From Hypsibius dujardini (lineage: Eukaryota; Tardigrada; Eutardigrada; Parachela; Hypsibiidae): a stretch of DNA of 27,135 bases. The translations under genes were made by a program, and so were the position numbers. Where the stretch lies: positions 1 to 27,135 of the forward strand of contig LRSR01007225.1 of the NCBI GenBank assembly GCA_001579985.1, read 5' to 3'. Positions 18,125-27,135 of this stretch are shown here, in pieces (the first letter of the stretch is position 1; the number at the start of each line of letters is the position of its first letter). The notes under the pieces were generated by a model, which was not told where the DNA came from, did no database searches, and saw only the letters and a list, made by a program, of their open reading frames with translations.

Positions 18125-21100
18125 ATGGAGGAGAGCGAGGATTGGGACAAGACCAAGGAGAACATCCGCCCACTGAAGCAGGGAAGAAATATCACAGCCA
18201 CCACGTTTGCTGACATTGTCGATCCGAAGGCGTCCGCGGAGTTGAACGAACGCCGCGCCGAGCTGGACCGTGCTATTGTGGACTATCAGGGGGATGATCC
18301 GTTGGCGGGATGGGTGACGCTGATCAATTGGGTGGAAGCGAGCTACCCGAAGGGAGGCTCTCAGGGAGGTCTGCCGGAGTTGTTGAAAACGTGCTGCGAG
18401 CATTTCTGGAAGGAGGGCCGCGAGACGAAGCGTTACTTTGATGACGAGCGGTTTGTGCAGATTTGGTGCAAATACGCCGCTTTCGCCAACATTCTGGTCG
18501 CTTTCGCATTCATGCATACCAATGCTGTGAGTGCGACTTTGATGGCGCGGATTGGTGATTGATTGATTGATTGTCTGTAGCCTTGATTGATTGAATATGG
18601 TTGAAAGAAACCACAATTTATTTTGATTGTTTAACGAATTGCAGTATTTTCAGCCGTAGGTATTGTATCGTTGTATCTCGTACTATGCAGCTTTTCAGTC
18701 GCTTTTGGTCGTCCACAGAAGTTGTTTGCTCTTGAAGAACCATTAAACCATTGATTTAATTTTTGATTTCTCTCATCGAATTTTGTGAATTGTGATTGCC
18801 GTATCATAGAAAAGAACAGGTAGGATTGAAAGAGCTTACTAGCTTTTTATTTATCGTTTCCCAGATCGGCTCTCGTTTCGCCAACTTCTACATCAGCTGG
18901 GCGGAAGAGCTGGCCATGAAGGACAGTAACGAAGCCGAACGAGTCTTGGAGCTGGGTATCGCCGCCTGCTGCGACAATTCTACCGACGTCGCGAAATTAC
19001 AAGCCGCCAAGAAGAACATCCTCGACCGCGACGCCCGATCAATAATTGAATCAGGAGTTTTTCCCAGCGGTAGTTTTGATGCGGAAGAGGAGCGGAGCAT
19101 GTTGGGCGGTCTACGCCCGGTCGGCAAAGAGAAGAAGCAGGCGCCCATCAACCGAGTCGGCGCTAACAAAATCGGTATTTCTCCCAACAGACGTTTTCCC
19201 TCCACGTCTTACTGTTCACTGATTGTCTTTTATCTCTCCTTAGAATCTAAGCCCATTATTCGACCGGGACAAAGCGAGCCGAACTCCGCGAAGAGCAACA
19301 TTTCCGTGTCTTCCATTCGTATTCACGAAAGCATCGGAAACAACGAACCGCTTTCGGGTGGCGACCTCTTCCGATCACCTGACATCACGTCGGAGTTCCC
19401 GCCACTCCTATCGGAAATCGGCCGGGAGAACTCCCACATCGAACTGCTGACAGCCTCCAAGAAGGCTCGCACTTCCGCCGCGATCCCCAGCCGCACCCCG
19501 TCGCTTGTCTCCACCCCTCTGGCCTTTCAAATTCTCTCCGACCCTGACATCTCCTATCAAAATCTGGGGATCAAACCAAATCCTGGACGAGCGGGGCTGG
19601 ACCGACGCATCCTGTCCGCGCGTCCCGTGGAAGAGGAAAGGATCTCTGCGGGAGAAACCGATTGGGATGTGGTGGACTATCATGATCCCTCGCCGGAAGT
19701 GCGGGTGCCGCAGACACAACCCGAACCGGAGGACGTGCGAGCAAAGCAAACAGCGGCGGGCGAGTCGGCACCAGGACCACAGGCTAATCAGCTGTTTCAG
19801 TGGGCCTCGGAGAAGTTTCCCTCGGGATGGCATGAGGTGTCGTTTGAGGAGGGCCTGGCGAAACAAGCTCAGAAACGCTGCGCCGCTGAGATGGTCGCCC
19901 GGCAACAGCAGCAGGAGGAGACCATTCACGATCGCTTGCGGCAGGTAAAGATTTGACTTCTCTCTCGATTGGATTGGCCGTAGATGAAGCAAATGTTTTG
20001 ACGGACAAAGCCATGGAATTTCCTTTTTACAAAAGCGTGCTTGTACCTTGTGAACTCATTTTTGGCAAGCCAAAAAAGTGTGCCTGACTTTGTGTCACAG
20101 ATGGTTTATCAGGCGGATCGCTTTCGATTTTTACTGAGTTTCTAGCGAATATTTTGAAATAAACTCCAATTTGAACATCCAATGTCTGGTCGTCTGGAAC
20201 GATTTACTCTGAAGACTCAGTAAGAGTATCATGTTAGGAGGCAGGCAGGCAGAATAGAAAATATCAAGGAATTAGAGAAGGGGCGATCGGAAGGAAGTAG
20301 CTGTGGATCCTGGCGACAAGAAATGCATTGCAGCCGGTGAAAAGCCGAAACTCGATATAAATTTAAAACTTGCAGAGGGGAAACGTTTAGGTGACACATT
20401 TCTCCTTTAACACATCCGTTTCCATCTGTGTTTTGCAGGCGGAAATTAGATTGGCCGAAGCGGAGCAGGCTCGGCAGGCTGCGGAGCAACTCCGCGCGGA
20501 GGCCGCCGACGAATACAACAAGGGCCTCGAGTTCCGGCAAGAGTTTGAGATTGAACGCGCCCAGCTGCTGGAATTACGAGAGGAAGACGCGCAGGAGCGG
20601 TTATTGTGGCTGGAGGCCAGCAGGGGAGATGCAATCGAGAAGCAAACTGCCGAAGGGCTGTTGCAGTTTCTGGCGGACGGTCTGGCCGACCTCGCTAATC
20701 ACATCCTCTCCAGTGACGGCGATTGCGTTCCGGGTTTGATGAATTTCGGCAGGCAGTTACGCGACAAGTTGGAGATGGTTTCCGTGAGAGAGGACAACCC
20801 GTACCACGGTGGACTGCTGCTGGGGACGGAGCAGTTTTTGGCGGCGTTGGAGGATCGACGGCCGTTGGTTTATCGCCGGCGGAGCACGGTCTTTGCCAGT
20901 CAAACCAATCAGACCATGCAAATTGGTGAGAACGTCGGCGGAAACAAATTAGCTGGACACGGGGGACGGATATACAGGCAGCTAGCTGACTAATCAATAA
21001 TATCAGCGAGTCAAACAATTCAGACATCAAACTAGCTGACAGACAAGCGGACGGTCATAACATTTGTGAGACCAATAGACCACCTTGCAAACAGTCAGAC

Positions 21101-23705
21101 AGTCAGAGTGCATTTGACAAACAGCTCCGCCAGACAGTCAAAGAATTTATCAGAAAAACGGACCACCTCACAGTCACGCAGGCAGGCAGACATTCAAACA
21201 ATGTATCAAACAAATACGGTAGACGTTTTTGCAGACAGGCAAACAGTCAATCTGTGTACACTGTCTTAGAAAAATACATCTGCTCACATACAGGCAGACT
21301 GTCAGACATATTATCCAACTAACAAACCAGCTAACAGACAGGCAGACAGTAAAACATGCATCACACAAAACACAGACAGTTCCGTAGACTGATAACCGGT
21401 GAAAAAGCAGTCTAAACTGAAATATCGGCTGTTCTTGTAGGCACCGAATCCCAGTTTGGCCTGGCCATTGATATCGACCAACGCATGGCCTCCACTCCGA
21501 AGCCAGTCACGGTCCACCATCAGGTGTTATGCTTCGACGACGAGGAAAACCGCGGTGAGGATGAGCCGCCACCGCAGGACGAAAATGCCGATCCCGCCGC
21601 CGAGCGTGACAGTGACGACGAGGAATCCGTTGGGGAATACGAAACGGGTGAGGACGGAACGGAGCAGACAGAAGAGAACGACGGCGGCAACACTGACGTT
21701 TCAAAACCGACGGCGGCGACTCGCCGATCACAGTATCGGCGCGGGCTCAGTCCGATTGCGGAGCGGAGCCGCGAAAGCAAGGCGTCGGATAGCAGTGAGA
21801 GTGGCAGTTCGACGCGACTCCGTATCACGGAGAAGAGGAGCACGCAGAATTGCAGTCCGTTGCATGAAGAGTTGGAACATGAAGGTACGGCAGTCAAATT
21901 TGGTCGAATTCGGCGACAGACAAACGGACAGACACACAGGCAGATCAGAGACAGACGGACGGACAAACATACCAGAGCAATATTCGTTGACTGGTATTTG
22001 TGTTTTATATGAGAAGGCGGCCCACTTGATCCCTACAATTCAGAGAAGATGGCCGAATTCAAACTGTTATTCCAAGATCGCTTCCTATTGGATCCGGCTG
22101 TGATCCAGACGGATGAGTCGTCTCAAAAAATTGTCAAAGGCAAAACCATAATTAAAATGGACGGTCATCGCTACAAAGTGGAGGACCACTTGGGTGCGGG
22201 GCAATACGCCACCGTCTACTCGGTCCGTTGCCGCAGCGATGCTGCGATGGCCTGGGCGTTGAAGGTGCAGGTCCAAGAGGGCTGGTGGGACTACTACATT
22301 CACACGGAGGCACGTCGACGGATTGAGGCGTTGCCGGACAGCGGTCGCTACCTGGCGCACATCATCGGGGTGCAGCAATTTCAGCGGCTGAAGGACGGCG
22401 GTAGCTACTGCTTTCTGCCCTTGTTCGACCAAGGCACGATTGTCGATCTGATCAATATCTTCAAGCGCAGCAACGGTGACAAGAATATTCCAGAGGTATT
22501 AAGCCTATGCGAAGTTTTAATTAGTTTTCTCAAGTCAAATTGAATAAGTATTTTAGTTCCTGGATCTGATATTTTTAATTTTATTTTGTGAAAATTGAAA
22601 TCAAGTCTTTTATTAAATTCGATGCTGTTTTCTAACCGATTCTCCTTTTCCAGCTCCTGGCCATGAAGCTCGCCGTAGACATCCTCCGTGCCGTAGAGGC
22701 GCTCCACTCCGTCAACATTATTCACGGCGACATCAAGTCCGATAATTTCCTCCTCCGGAGCCTAAAAGACCTGTTGGACGTGAAAACGCCAGAGGAATTC
22801 CTCGCTCTCCCGACCGCCATCCTCACCGATTTCGGCTGCGGCATCGACATGGACCTCTTTCCGCCGGCCGTCACCTTCTCCACCCTCCGCAAGGGCAAGT
22901 CGACCGCCGGCCACGACATCCTCCAATCCAAGCCGTGGACATTCCAAATCGATTATTTCGGTGTGCTCGACGTGATCCATTCGCTCCTCTTCAACGACTA
23001 TATGAAGGTTCGGGATAGACTTTTAAGGGGAAAAATAAATTTGCCCGTCGGAATAGAGAAGTAAAACTACACTAAAAGGCTATTAAAGTCAGGTCTTAAT
23101 TACAGGTCTTGGTGATTTCTTTTTATATACCTGAATTAACTGAAAAAAACAACTTTTTAGTCAGTAATTTAAGTTTTCTCGTCCCCAATGAAGGTGTACG
23201 AGGAACGCGGGATCTGGCGCATCTCCAAGAGCTTCAAACGCAACTGGTCGGGCATCTGGGCGGCCACCTTCCAACGACTGCTCAACGTGCCGTCCTGTCA
23301 GGAGCTGCCGCGGTTAGCCGACATCCGGCAGCAGTTTGAGGAAGAGGCAATGCGACTGTTGCAGAGCACAGACATTGAGCGGTTCGCCCGCACAATCCGG
23401 GTCAGTGTATTCATGCAGCGCAAGAGTTGCTTCATTGCGCGATAACGTGATTATTACCTCGATTTGTTCCATATTTGATGGGGAAGATTTTGTAGGTTTT
23501 TTTAAAGCGGGACCTTATTTTTCTTCGTTTGCTCCTTTTTATCTGTGAGTGTGTACAGCTCAACGCGTTTGTGCTTCGTACTGCCTCCCGCCTATCTCTA
23601 CCATGTGGCGTTATTTTGATAGTGGATTTTGTATTCCAAAACATGCATCCGGAACAAATGTTTTCTGTACTCGTACAGTACGACTGTATGTTTGTTTTGA
23701 TTTAG
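18125..23705 (+). CDS. BUB1: BUB1/BUBR1 (MADBUB-type) checkpoint kinase, about 1176 aa, 9 exons
   Basis: Exons are 18125-18526, 18865-19174, 19244-19944, 20439-20925, 21441-21884, 22017-22495, 22654-23007, 23194-23400 and 23559-23705; phases agree. Domains in order: a KEN box at residues 11-13 (WDKTKENIRPLKQGR, the BUBR1/Mad3 pattern); a Mad3/BUB1 TPR region to about residue 190 (FYISWAEE); a GLEBS-like VSFEEGLAKQAQKR near 437; a coiled coil from about 445 to 560; an acidic linker with an ABBA-like VLCFDDEE at 662; then the kinase. Kinase residues are intact: LGAGQYATVY (840), Lys864 in ALKVQ, HGDIKSDN with Asp967, and TDFG with Asp1000. NKPW-like SKPWTFQIDYFG follows. The family guards anaphase at kinetochores, through Cdc20/APC inhibition and BUB3 binding. 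The last exon matches the family only loosely and adds a tail of about 30 residues. Confidence 0.92.
19175..19243 (+). other. 69-base stop-free intron 2 of the BUB gene
   Basis: It is bounded by gtattt and ctctccttag and is exactly 23 codons long without an in-frame stop, so retention would add 23 residues rather than truncate. The 3' end has a good pyrimidine tract, so I treat it as an intron. Confidence 0.7.
19945..20438 (+). other. Intron 3 of the BUB gene
   Basis: This 494-base intron runs from gtaaag to ttttgcag between two exons that together encode a continuous coiled coil. No exon, repeat array or RNA gene is visible in it. Confidence 0.7.
21010..21362 (+). repeat. Decayed CAGA-type array in BUB intron 4
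   Basis: Scattered CAGACAGT, CAGGCAGA and ACAGACA motifs fill much of the 515-base intron (20926-21440). They look like an old tetranucleotide array broken by substitutions and indels; few consecutive perfect units remain. Confidence 0.7.
21914..21968 (+). repeat. Short CAGA/CGGA array in BUB intron 5
   Basis: About a dozen units of CAGA, CGGA and CACA lie in the 132-base intron 21885-22016. The reading frame continues through part of it, giving a false extension of the upstream exon. Confidence 0.8.
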
Positions 23706-24079
23706 TTGAGTGACTGCCAGCAGAACGATTCCGTCTGATTGTCTGTTCGGGTGGCCGACCAGCCTGTTTAGAGTTTTCGCCGTTTCTGCATCGTATGCTA
23801 TGACTGGACCATCTTATTTCATGATGATTGCGTTGCCCCTGACAGACGGACAAACAGACAGACAGACAGACAGACGACAGACAGACAGACGGAGACAGAC
23901 AGGCAGACAGACGGACGGACTGAGAGACAGAGAGAAAGAGGATCACACACTCTGATTGGCGATGTACAAAATTGGGATTCTCTTTGGCAGCTTGTTTTTT
24001 TTCTTCACAAAGGAGTTTCCTGGTTTTTTTTGGTAGTATTGTAAAACACCAATTTTCATAGCCAGACACATGTAGTCAT
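23706..24079. other. Convergent 3' region of BUB and the ciliary gene
   Basis: This 374-base gap between two stop codons should hold both 3' UTRs. It contains the CAGA array at 23842-23938. No clear AATAAA was found for either gene. Confidence 0.45.
23842..23938 (+). repeat. CAGA array between convergent genes
   Basis: About 20 CAGA-type units with CGGA and GAGA variants. It lies in the presumed 3' UTRs of the BUB and BBOF1-like genes rather than in an intron. Confidence 0.9.
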
Positions 24080-24636
24080 TCAGTTAGCCTTGATGGACTT
24101 CTGCAAGTTGACTTTAGCCGTCGGGGCACTCTGATAATCGCACAAGTAACGAAACATCGTCTTGACAATCGCCTCTTTTTCCTTCCAACCCAACTGCGAA
24201 ATATCTTCATGGTCGGGGATCTCCAGTGGCCGATACTTACTCAGCGACGGGTTGACTTTTACCGATCTTGACAGCTGGAACGCCGGGTAGGGTACTTTAT
24301 CTTTCCAGGCACGTTTCAAGCGATTATGGTAGGATCGAACTGCCCGTTTGTCTTCGCGTTGTAGCTGGCGGACTCTGTGCGCTTTTATGGCATGGAGTGA
24401 GGTCATGATGAAACGCTGGACGAGTTCGTGGTTGGAGGTGGTGTCTTTGACGGTCGACCGGAGCTTGCAGAGTTCGTGGGACAACGCCTTATTGGTGTTC
24501 TGAAGGACGGAACCACTCAGAACTGGAAACGTGAGCCTTTGCACTGGTTGTCTGTAAATTTGTCCGTCTGCCTGCCTGCCTCTCTCTCTGTCTATCTGTC
24601 TGTCTGTTTGTCTGTCGGTCTTTTTGTTGGTCGGCC

Positions 24637-24673
<37 letters not shown>

Positions 24674-25527
24674 GCTTGCTTGTTCTTACCTTTAACCTTA
24701 GAATCTCTTTATCTCTCTCGTAGAAACTGTGCTCGATACTGTGGAACACCTTCTCTGAGTCTGTCTTCAACTGTGCCAACGCCGCACCATGCTCCTTCTC
24801 CATACACTCCGTCAGTGTCTGCAAAGTCTTCAGCCGCATCTTCGATCTATTGTACTCCCTCAACCGGCCCTCACAGGCCGCCACCACCGAATCATGCTCC
24901 AACACACAATCATCCAACAGCTGCTGGAGCTGCTTCACATCCTCCCGGTTCTTCCGCACATCGTTGCAGACCCATCGAAACAGCTCACTCAACCGGTCCG
25001 TCTCGTCGCTCAATTTCAAGGTTTGTTGTGCGATATTCTCCTTCGCAGCAACACAGCCTTGCTTGGCCAAATCTTCCAGCGCGGCCTGGGAGTCCTCCTG
25101 GGCCTTGCGCTGGGCTTTGCACCGGAACTCCTCCGCCTGCATAACCGCTTTACGGTGTTTCTTTTCGTTGTTATAGACGCTGTTGCGCAGTTCGTCCACG
25201 GATAGCTGCATCGCGTCACGATCTTTTTCCAGTTTCCGGAGATCGATGTGTTCGAGCGCTAGGTCGTACAGTTTGTGATCACGTTCTAAAAAATATTAAC
25301 AAAAAATATTAATTCTTATTTGGACGACGAAAAACAGCAACTAATTTTGAATATTTTTTACAACGCTTCCTGAATATTTCATTACAGACAGATAGGCAGG
25401 CTATGAAGCAGCCAGTCAGGCAAATATGCGGACAGGGATAACGACTGCGAGACAGACACACAGACCGACCGACAGACTGACAGACCGGCAGACAGACAGA
25501 CAGACAATCAGACACACAAACAGACAA

Positions 25528-25561
<34 letters not shown>

Positions 25562-26295
25562 GGACAGACAGACAAATAGACAAGCAGGCAGGTAGACCGG
25601 CAAACACATAAGCAGACAGACTGAATGACAGACTGATAGAGAGACAGACCGGAGGCACGGGTTTATATTAAAATCGTTGTTTCTGTTTAATTGACTAAAA
25701 ACGATCTCGACGTATTTTTATTTCGAAAATTACCAGCTAATTTTTTCTCGAGATCTGCAATGATTACTTTATTCTTCTCCTCTCGCAGTCGCAAATGTGC
25801 ATCCGCCTCTTCCTGCGCCGTCCTACACTGCTCCTCCATCGCCAGCACTCGATTGTGTAATTTCACACTACGGTCCGACAGGAATCGCACCGAAATGTCT
25901 GCATCGGCCTCACTGGTCGTCAGCAGTTTCTCCAAGAAAGCATTCGTATCGTGATAACGCGTGGCCCGGTCCACCACCGTCTTTAGGCTCAGCTCCACTT
26001 CGTCGCAGGCCCGCTCCCAGACCTCATCCTCCAGGGCGGCTTCCGCGTCTGCGGCCGCAATCTCCGCGCGTGCCATCTCTTTGGCATGTACCATGCGAGT
26101 CGGCATGATTAAGCCCACGGGGAAAACTGTCCGTATATGACCGACGGGAGGGTCTGGTATGGTCACCGGCTGCACTTCCTGCCAAGGGTCTGCACCGTAG
26201 GGTAAGCCAGGCATGACCAGAGGCTCATCCGGTTTGTCCTTCTTCCCTTTTTTCTTGCCTTTTCCTGATTTACTCTTCCCTTTCTTTGAACCCAT
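24080..26295 (-). CDS. Ciliary coiled-coil protein, BBOF1/CCDC176-like, 525 aa, 3 exons
   Basis: Exons (minus) are 26295-25734, 25285-24690 and 24499-24080 (1578 bases, phases consistent). The start at 26295 is preferred over an upstream in-frame ATG at 26316 because an acceptor-like gtttag falls between them. The N terminus is a lysine/glycine-rich stretch (MGSKKGKSKSGKGKKKGKK), followed by a Pro-rich segment. Long charged helices from about residue 85 to 400 are coiled-coil-like (REEKNKVIIADLEKKLAGERD, LQQLLDDCVLEHDSVVAACE). Near the C terminus ISQLGWKEKEAIVKTMFRYL resembles the LTWEEKE...LLF motif I recall from basal body-orientation factor and related ciliary proteins. Length is close to BBOF1 (about 529). 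CFAP157 or another ciliary coiled-coil family is an alternative. The gene is solid; the family name is tentative. Confidence 0.8.
24561..24675 (+). repeat. TCTG array in intron 2 of the BBOF1-like gene
   Basis: TCTG units with CCTG, TCTC and TCGG variants end in about ten perfect units. It lies in the 190-base intron 24500-24689, about 15 bases from the splice donor on the minus strand. Confidence 0.95.
25385..25650 (+). repeat. CAGA array in intron 1 of the BBOF1-like gene
   Basis: Long CAGA run with CAAA, CCGA, CACA and CGGA variants and flanking decayed units, in the 448-base intron 25286-25733. It is opposite in orientation to the array in intron 2 of the same gene. Confidence 0.95.
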
Positions 26296-26354
26296 TTTTT
26301 TGAAAGAACTAAACATTAAACTTGAATCCGAATAAAATAGGGATTTACGTTCGC

Positions 26355-26360
26355 TTTATA
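26355..26360 (-). promoter_or_regulatory. TATA-like element of the BBOF1-like gene
   Basis: TATAAA (in cgtataaagc) on the minus strand lies 60 bases before the start at 26295. This spacing would leave a short 5' UTR containing an acceptor-like gtttag at 26309-26314. Confidence 0.35.
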
Positions 26361-26702
26361 CGCAAGCCAGTTATTGCTTAATTAGTTTGCAATGGGATTT
26401 TCGTTGCTCAGCGCTGCGAAACGATAACCGAGTGACCACACATGTCGGATGATATCGCCGCTTATGGAAACGTGTTCGCGGGATGAACATGTGTGCTGAT
26501 CGGCTCATTGCGAGGGTGGTTCGCTGTACATGATCATAACACGGAACCGTGCGTGGTCAATCCTACCGGTAAAGGGGATCAAATCGGCGTTCCGGTATCA
26601 TTATTGTAGTCGGATCGGATGAGTGTGTGATATTTCCCGCACGGCACAACCAGTTGTTTGCGGATGATGTCTCCACTGCCGTTCACAATGTAAATCTCAT
26701 AA

Positions 26703-26882
26703 GTCTGTCTGTCGTTCTGTCTGTCTGTTGTCTGCCTGCCTGCCTGTCTGTCTATCTGCTGTCTATCTATCCGAATGTCTGTCTGTCTATATGTCTGTCT
26801 GTACGTGGGTCTATGTGTCTCCTTGTCTGTTTGTACGTCGGTCTATGCGTCTCCTGGTCTGCCTGTGTGTCTACTTGTCCGA
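26703..26882 (+). repeat. Degenerate TCTG array upstream of the BBOF1-like gene
   Basis: TCTG, CCTG, TCTA and TATG units lie in blocks, followed by two copies of a longer unit (gtctatg(t/c)gtctcc(t/c)(t/g)gtctg near 26808 and 26841). The first part has few consecutive perfect units; the second suggests a later 33-base duplication. Confidence 0.9.
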
Positions 26883-27135
26883 TCAGTTGTAGTGTCTGCG
26901 TGCCCCGACTTAACAATTTTTTATAAGCTGCCCATCCGTCTATCTTGCATCATATTTAAAACTGAATCTCGTATTATCTTAACCGCATCTGTGTCGCTTT
27001 TCGGCTATATCATAGAGTCATTTGCGGTCGTTGTCTATCACATTACCCCCAGATCAAGCACCACCAAGCCTCCCATCGCATTCTCATACCGGTAGCTTCA
27101 TCAGGTATACTGTATAGACATCGCGTCAACGGATT

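Larger units (their letters stand above)
26296..27135. other. 5' flank of the BBOF1-like gene and right edge
   Basis: No gene is supported in these 840 bases. They carry a TATA-like site at 26355-26360, a TCTG array at 26703-26882, and unique sequence to the window end. Open frames here are by-products of the array. Confidence 0.45.

Noticed and set aside
24428-25205. Plus-strand ORFs over the BBOF1-like gene, Pro/Ser/His-rich
   Set aside because: They are antisense shadows of a coiled-coil exon plus the intron 2 array; the minus-strand reading is far more protein-like and spliced consistently.
1-27135. Possible CRISPR array because of regularly repeated short units
   Set aside because: All repeats are direct tandem arrays without unique spacers, and the genes are eukaryotic with introns.

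Overview
This is nuclear DNA of a eukaryote, almost certainly a compact-genome bilaterian animal. Protein-coding genes are split by GT-AG introns, most of them 39-500 nt. The recognisable products are animal-type housekeeping proteins: makorin, Rab GDI, a secreted lipocalin, the complex III hinge protein, Mago nashi and a BUB-family mitotic checkpoint kinase. A ciliary coiled-coil protein suggests motile cilia. A flatworm or other lophotrochozoan would fit the short introns and the splice acceptors placed just before several start codons, but this is inference and the phylum is not proven. I see no bacterial, phage or CRISPR features.

Layout, left to right. Positions 1-1407 (minus) hold the 5' part of an unrecognised gene that runs off the left edge. 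It is divergent from an unrecognised 512-residue gene at 2024-4637 (plus), and a 21-bp minisatellite lies between them. Five genes then follow on the minus strand: makorin (5273-8295), Rab GDI (9607-11948), an ApoD-type lipocalin (13710-14719), UQCRH (15450-16129) and mago nashi (16778-17221). A 356-bp foldback, MITE-like element lies at 12767-13122. A plus-strand BUB1/BUBR1-type gene occupies 18125-23705 and converges on a minus-strand BBOF1-like ciliary gene at 24080-26295. The rest, to 27135, is non-coding and contains another tetranucleotide array.

The dominant non-genic structure is a family of TCTG/CAGA tetranucleotide arrays at nine places. Seven are inside introns of four genes (unknown 512-aa gene, makorin, BUB, BBOF1-like), and none lies between about 7.5 and 21 kb. 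They produce long artificial ORFs (CLSV- or TDRQ-repeat proteins) that should not be annotated. One array intron is 204 nt, a multiple of three, and stop-free.

The genes do not form a pathway; this is an ordinary gene-dense euchromatic segment. The most informative locus is the checkpoint kinase. It joins a BUBR1-like N terminus (KEN box, TPR, GLEBS-like motif) to an apparently active BUB1-like kinase, as expected for an unduplicated MADBUB gene. All exon models were built by hand from ORFs, splice consensus, reading phase and remembered family patterns; no alignment or transcript evidence was available.
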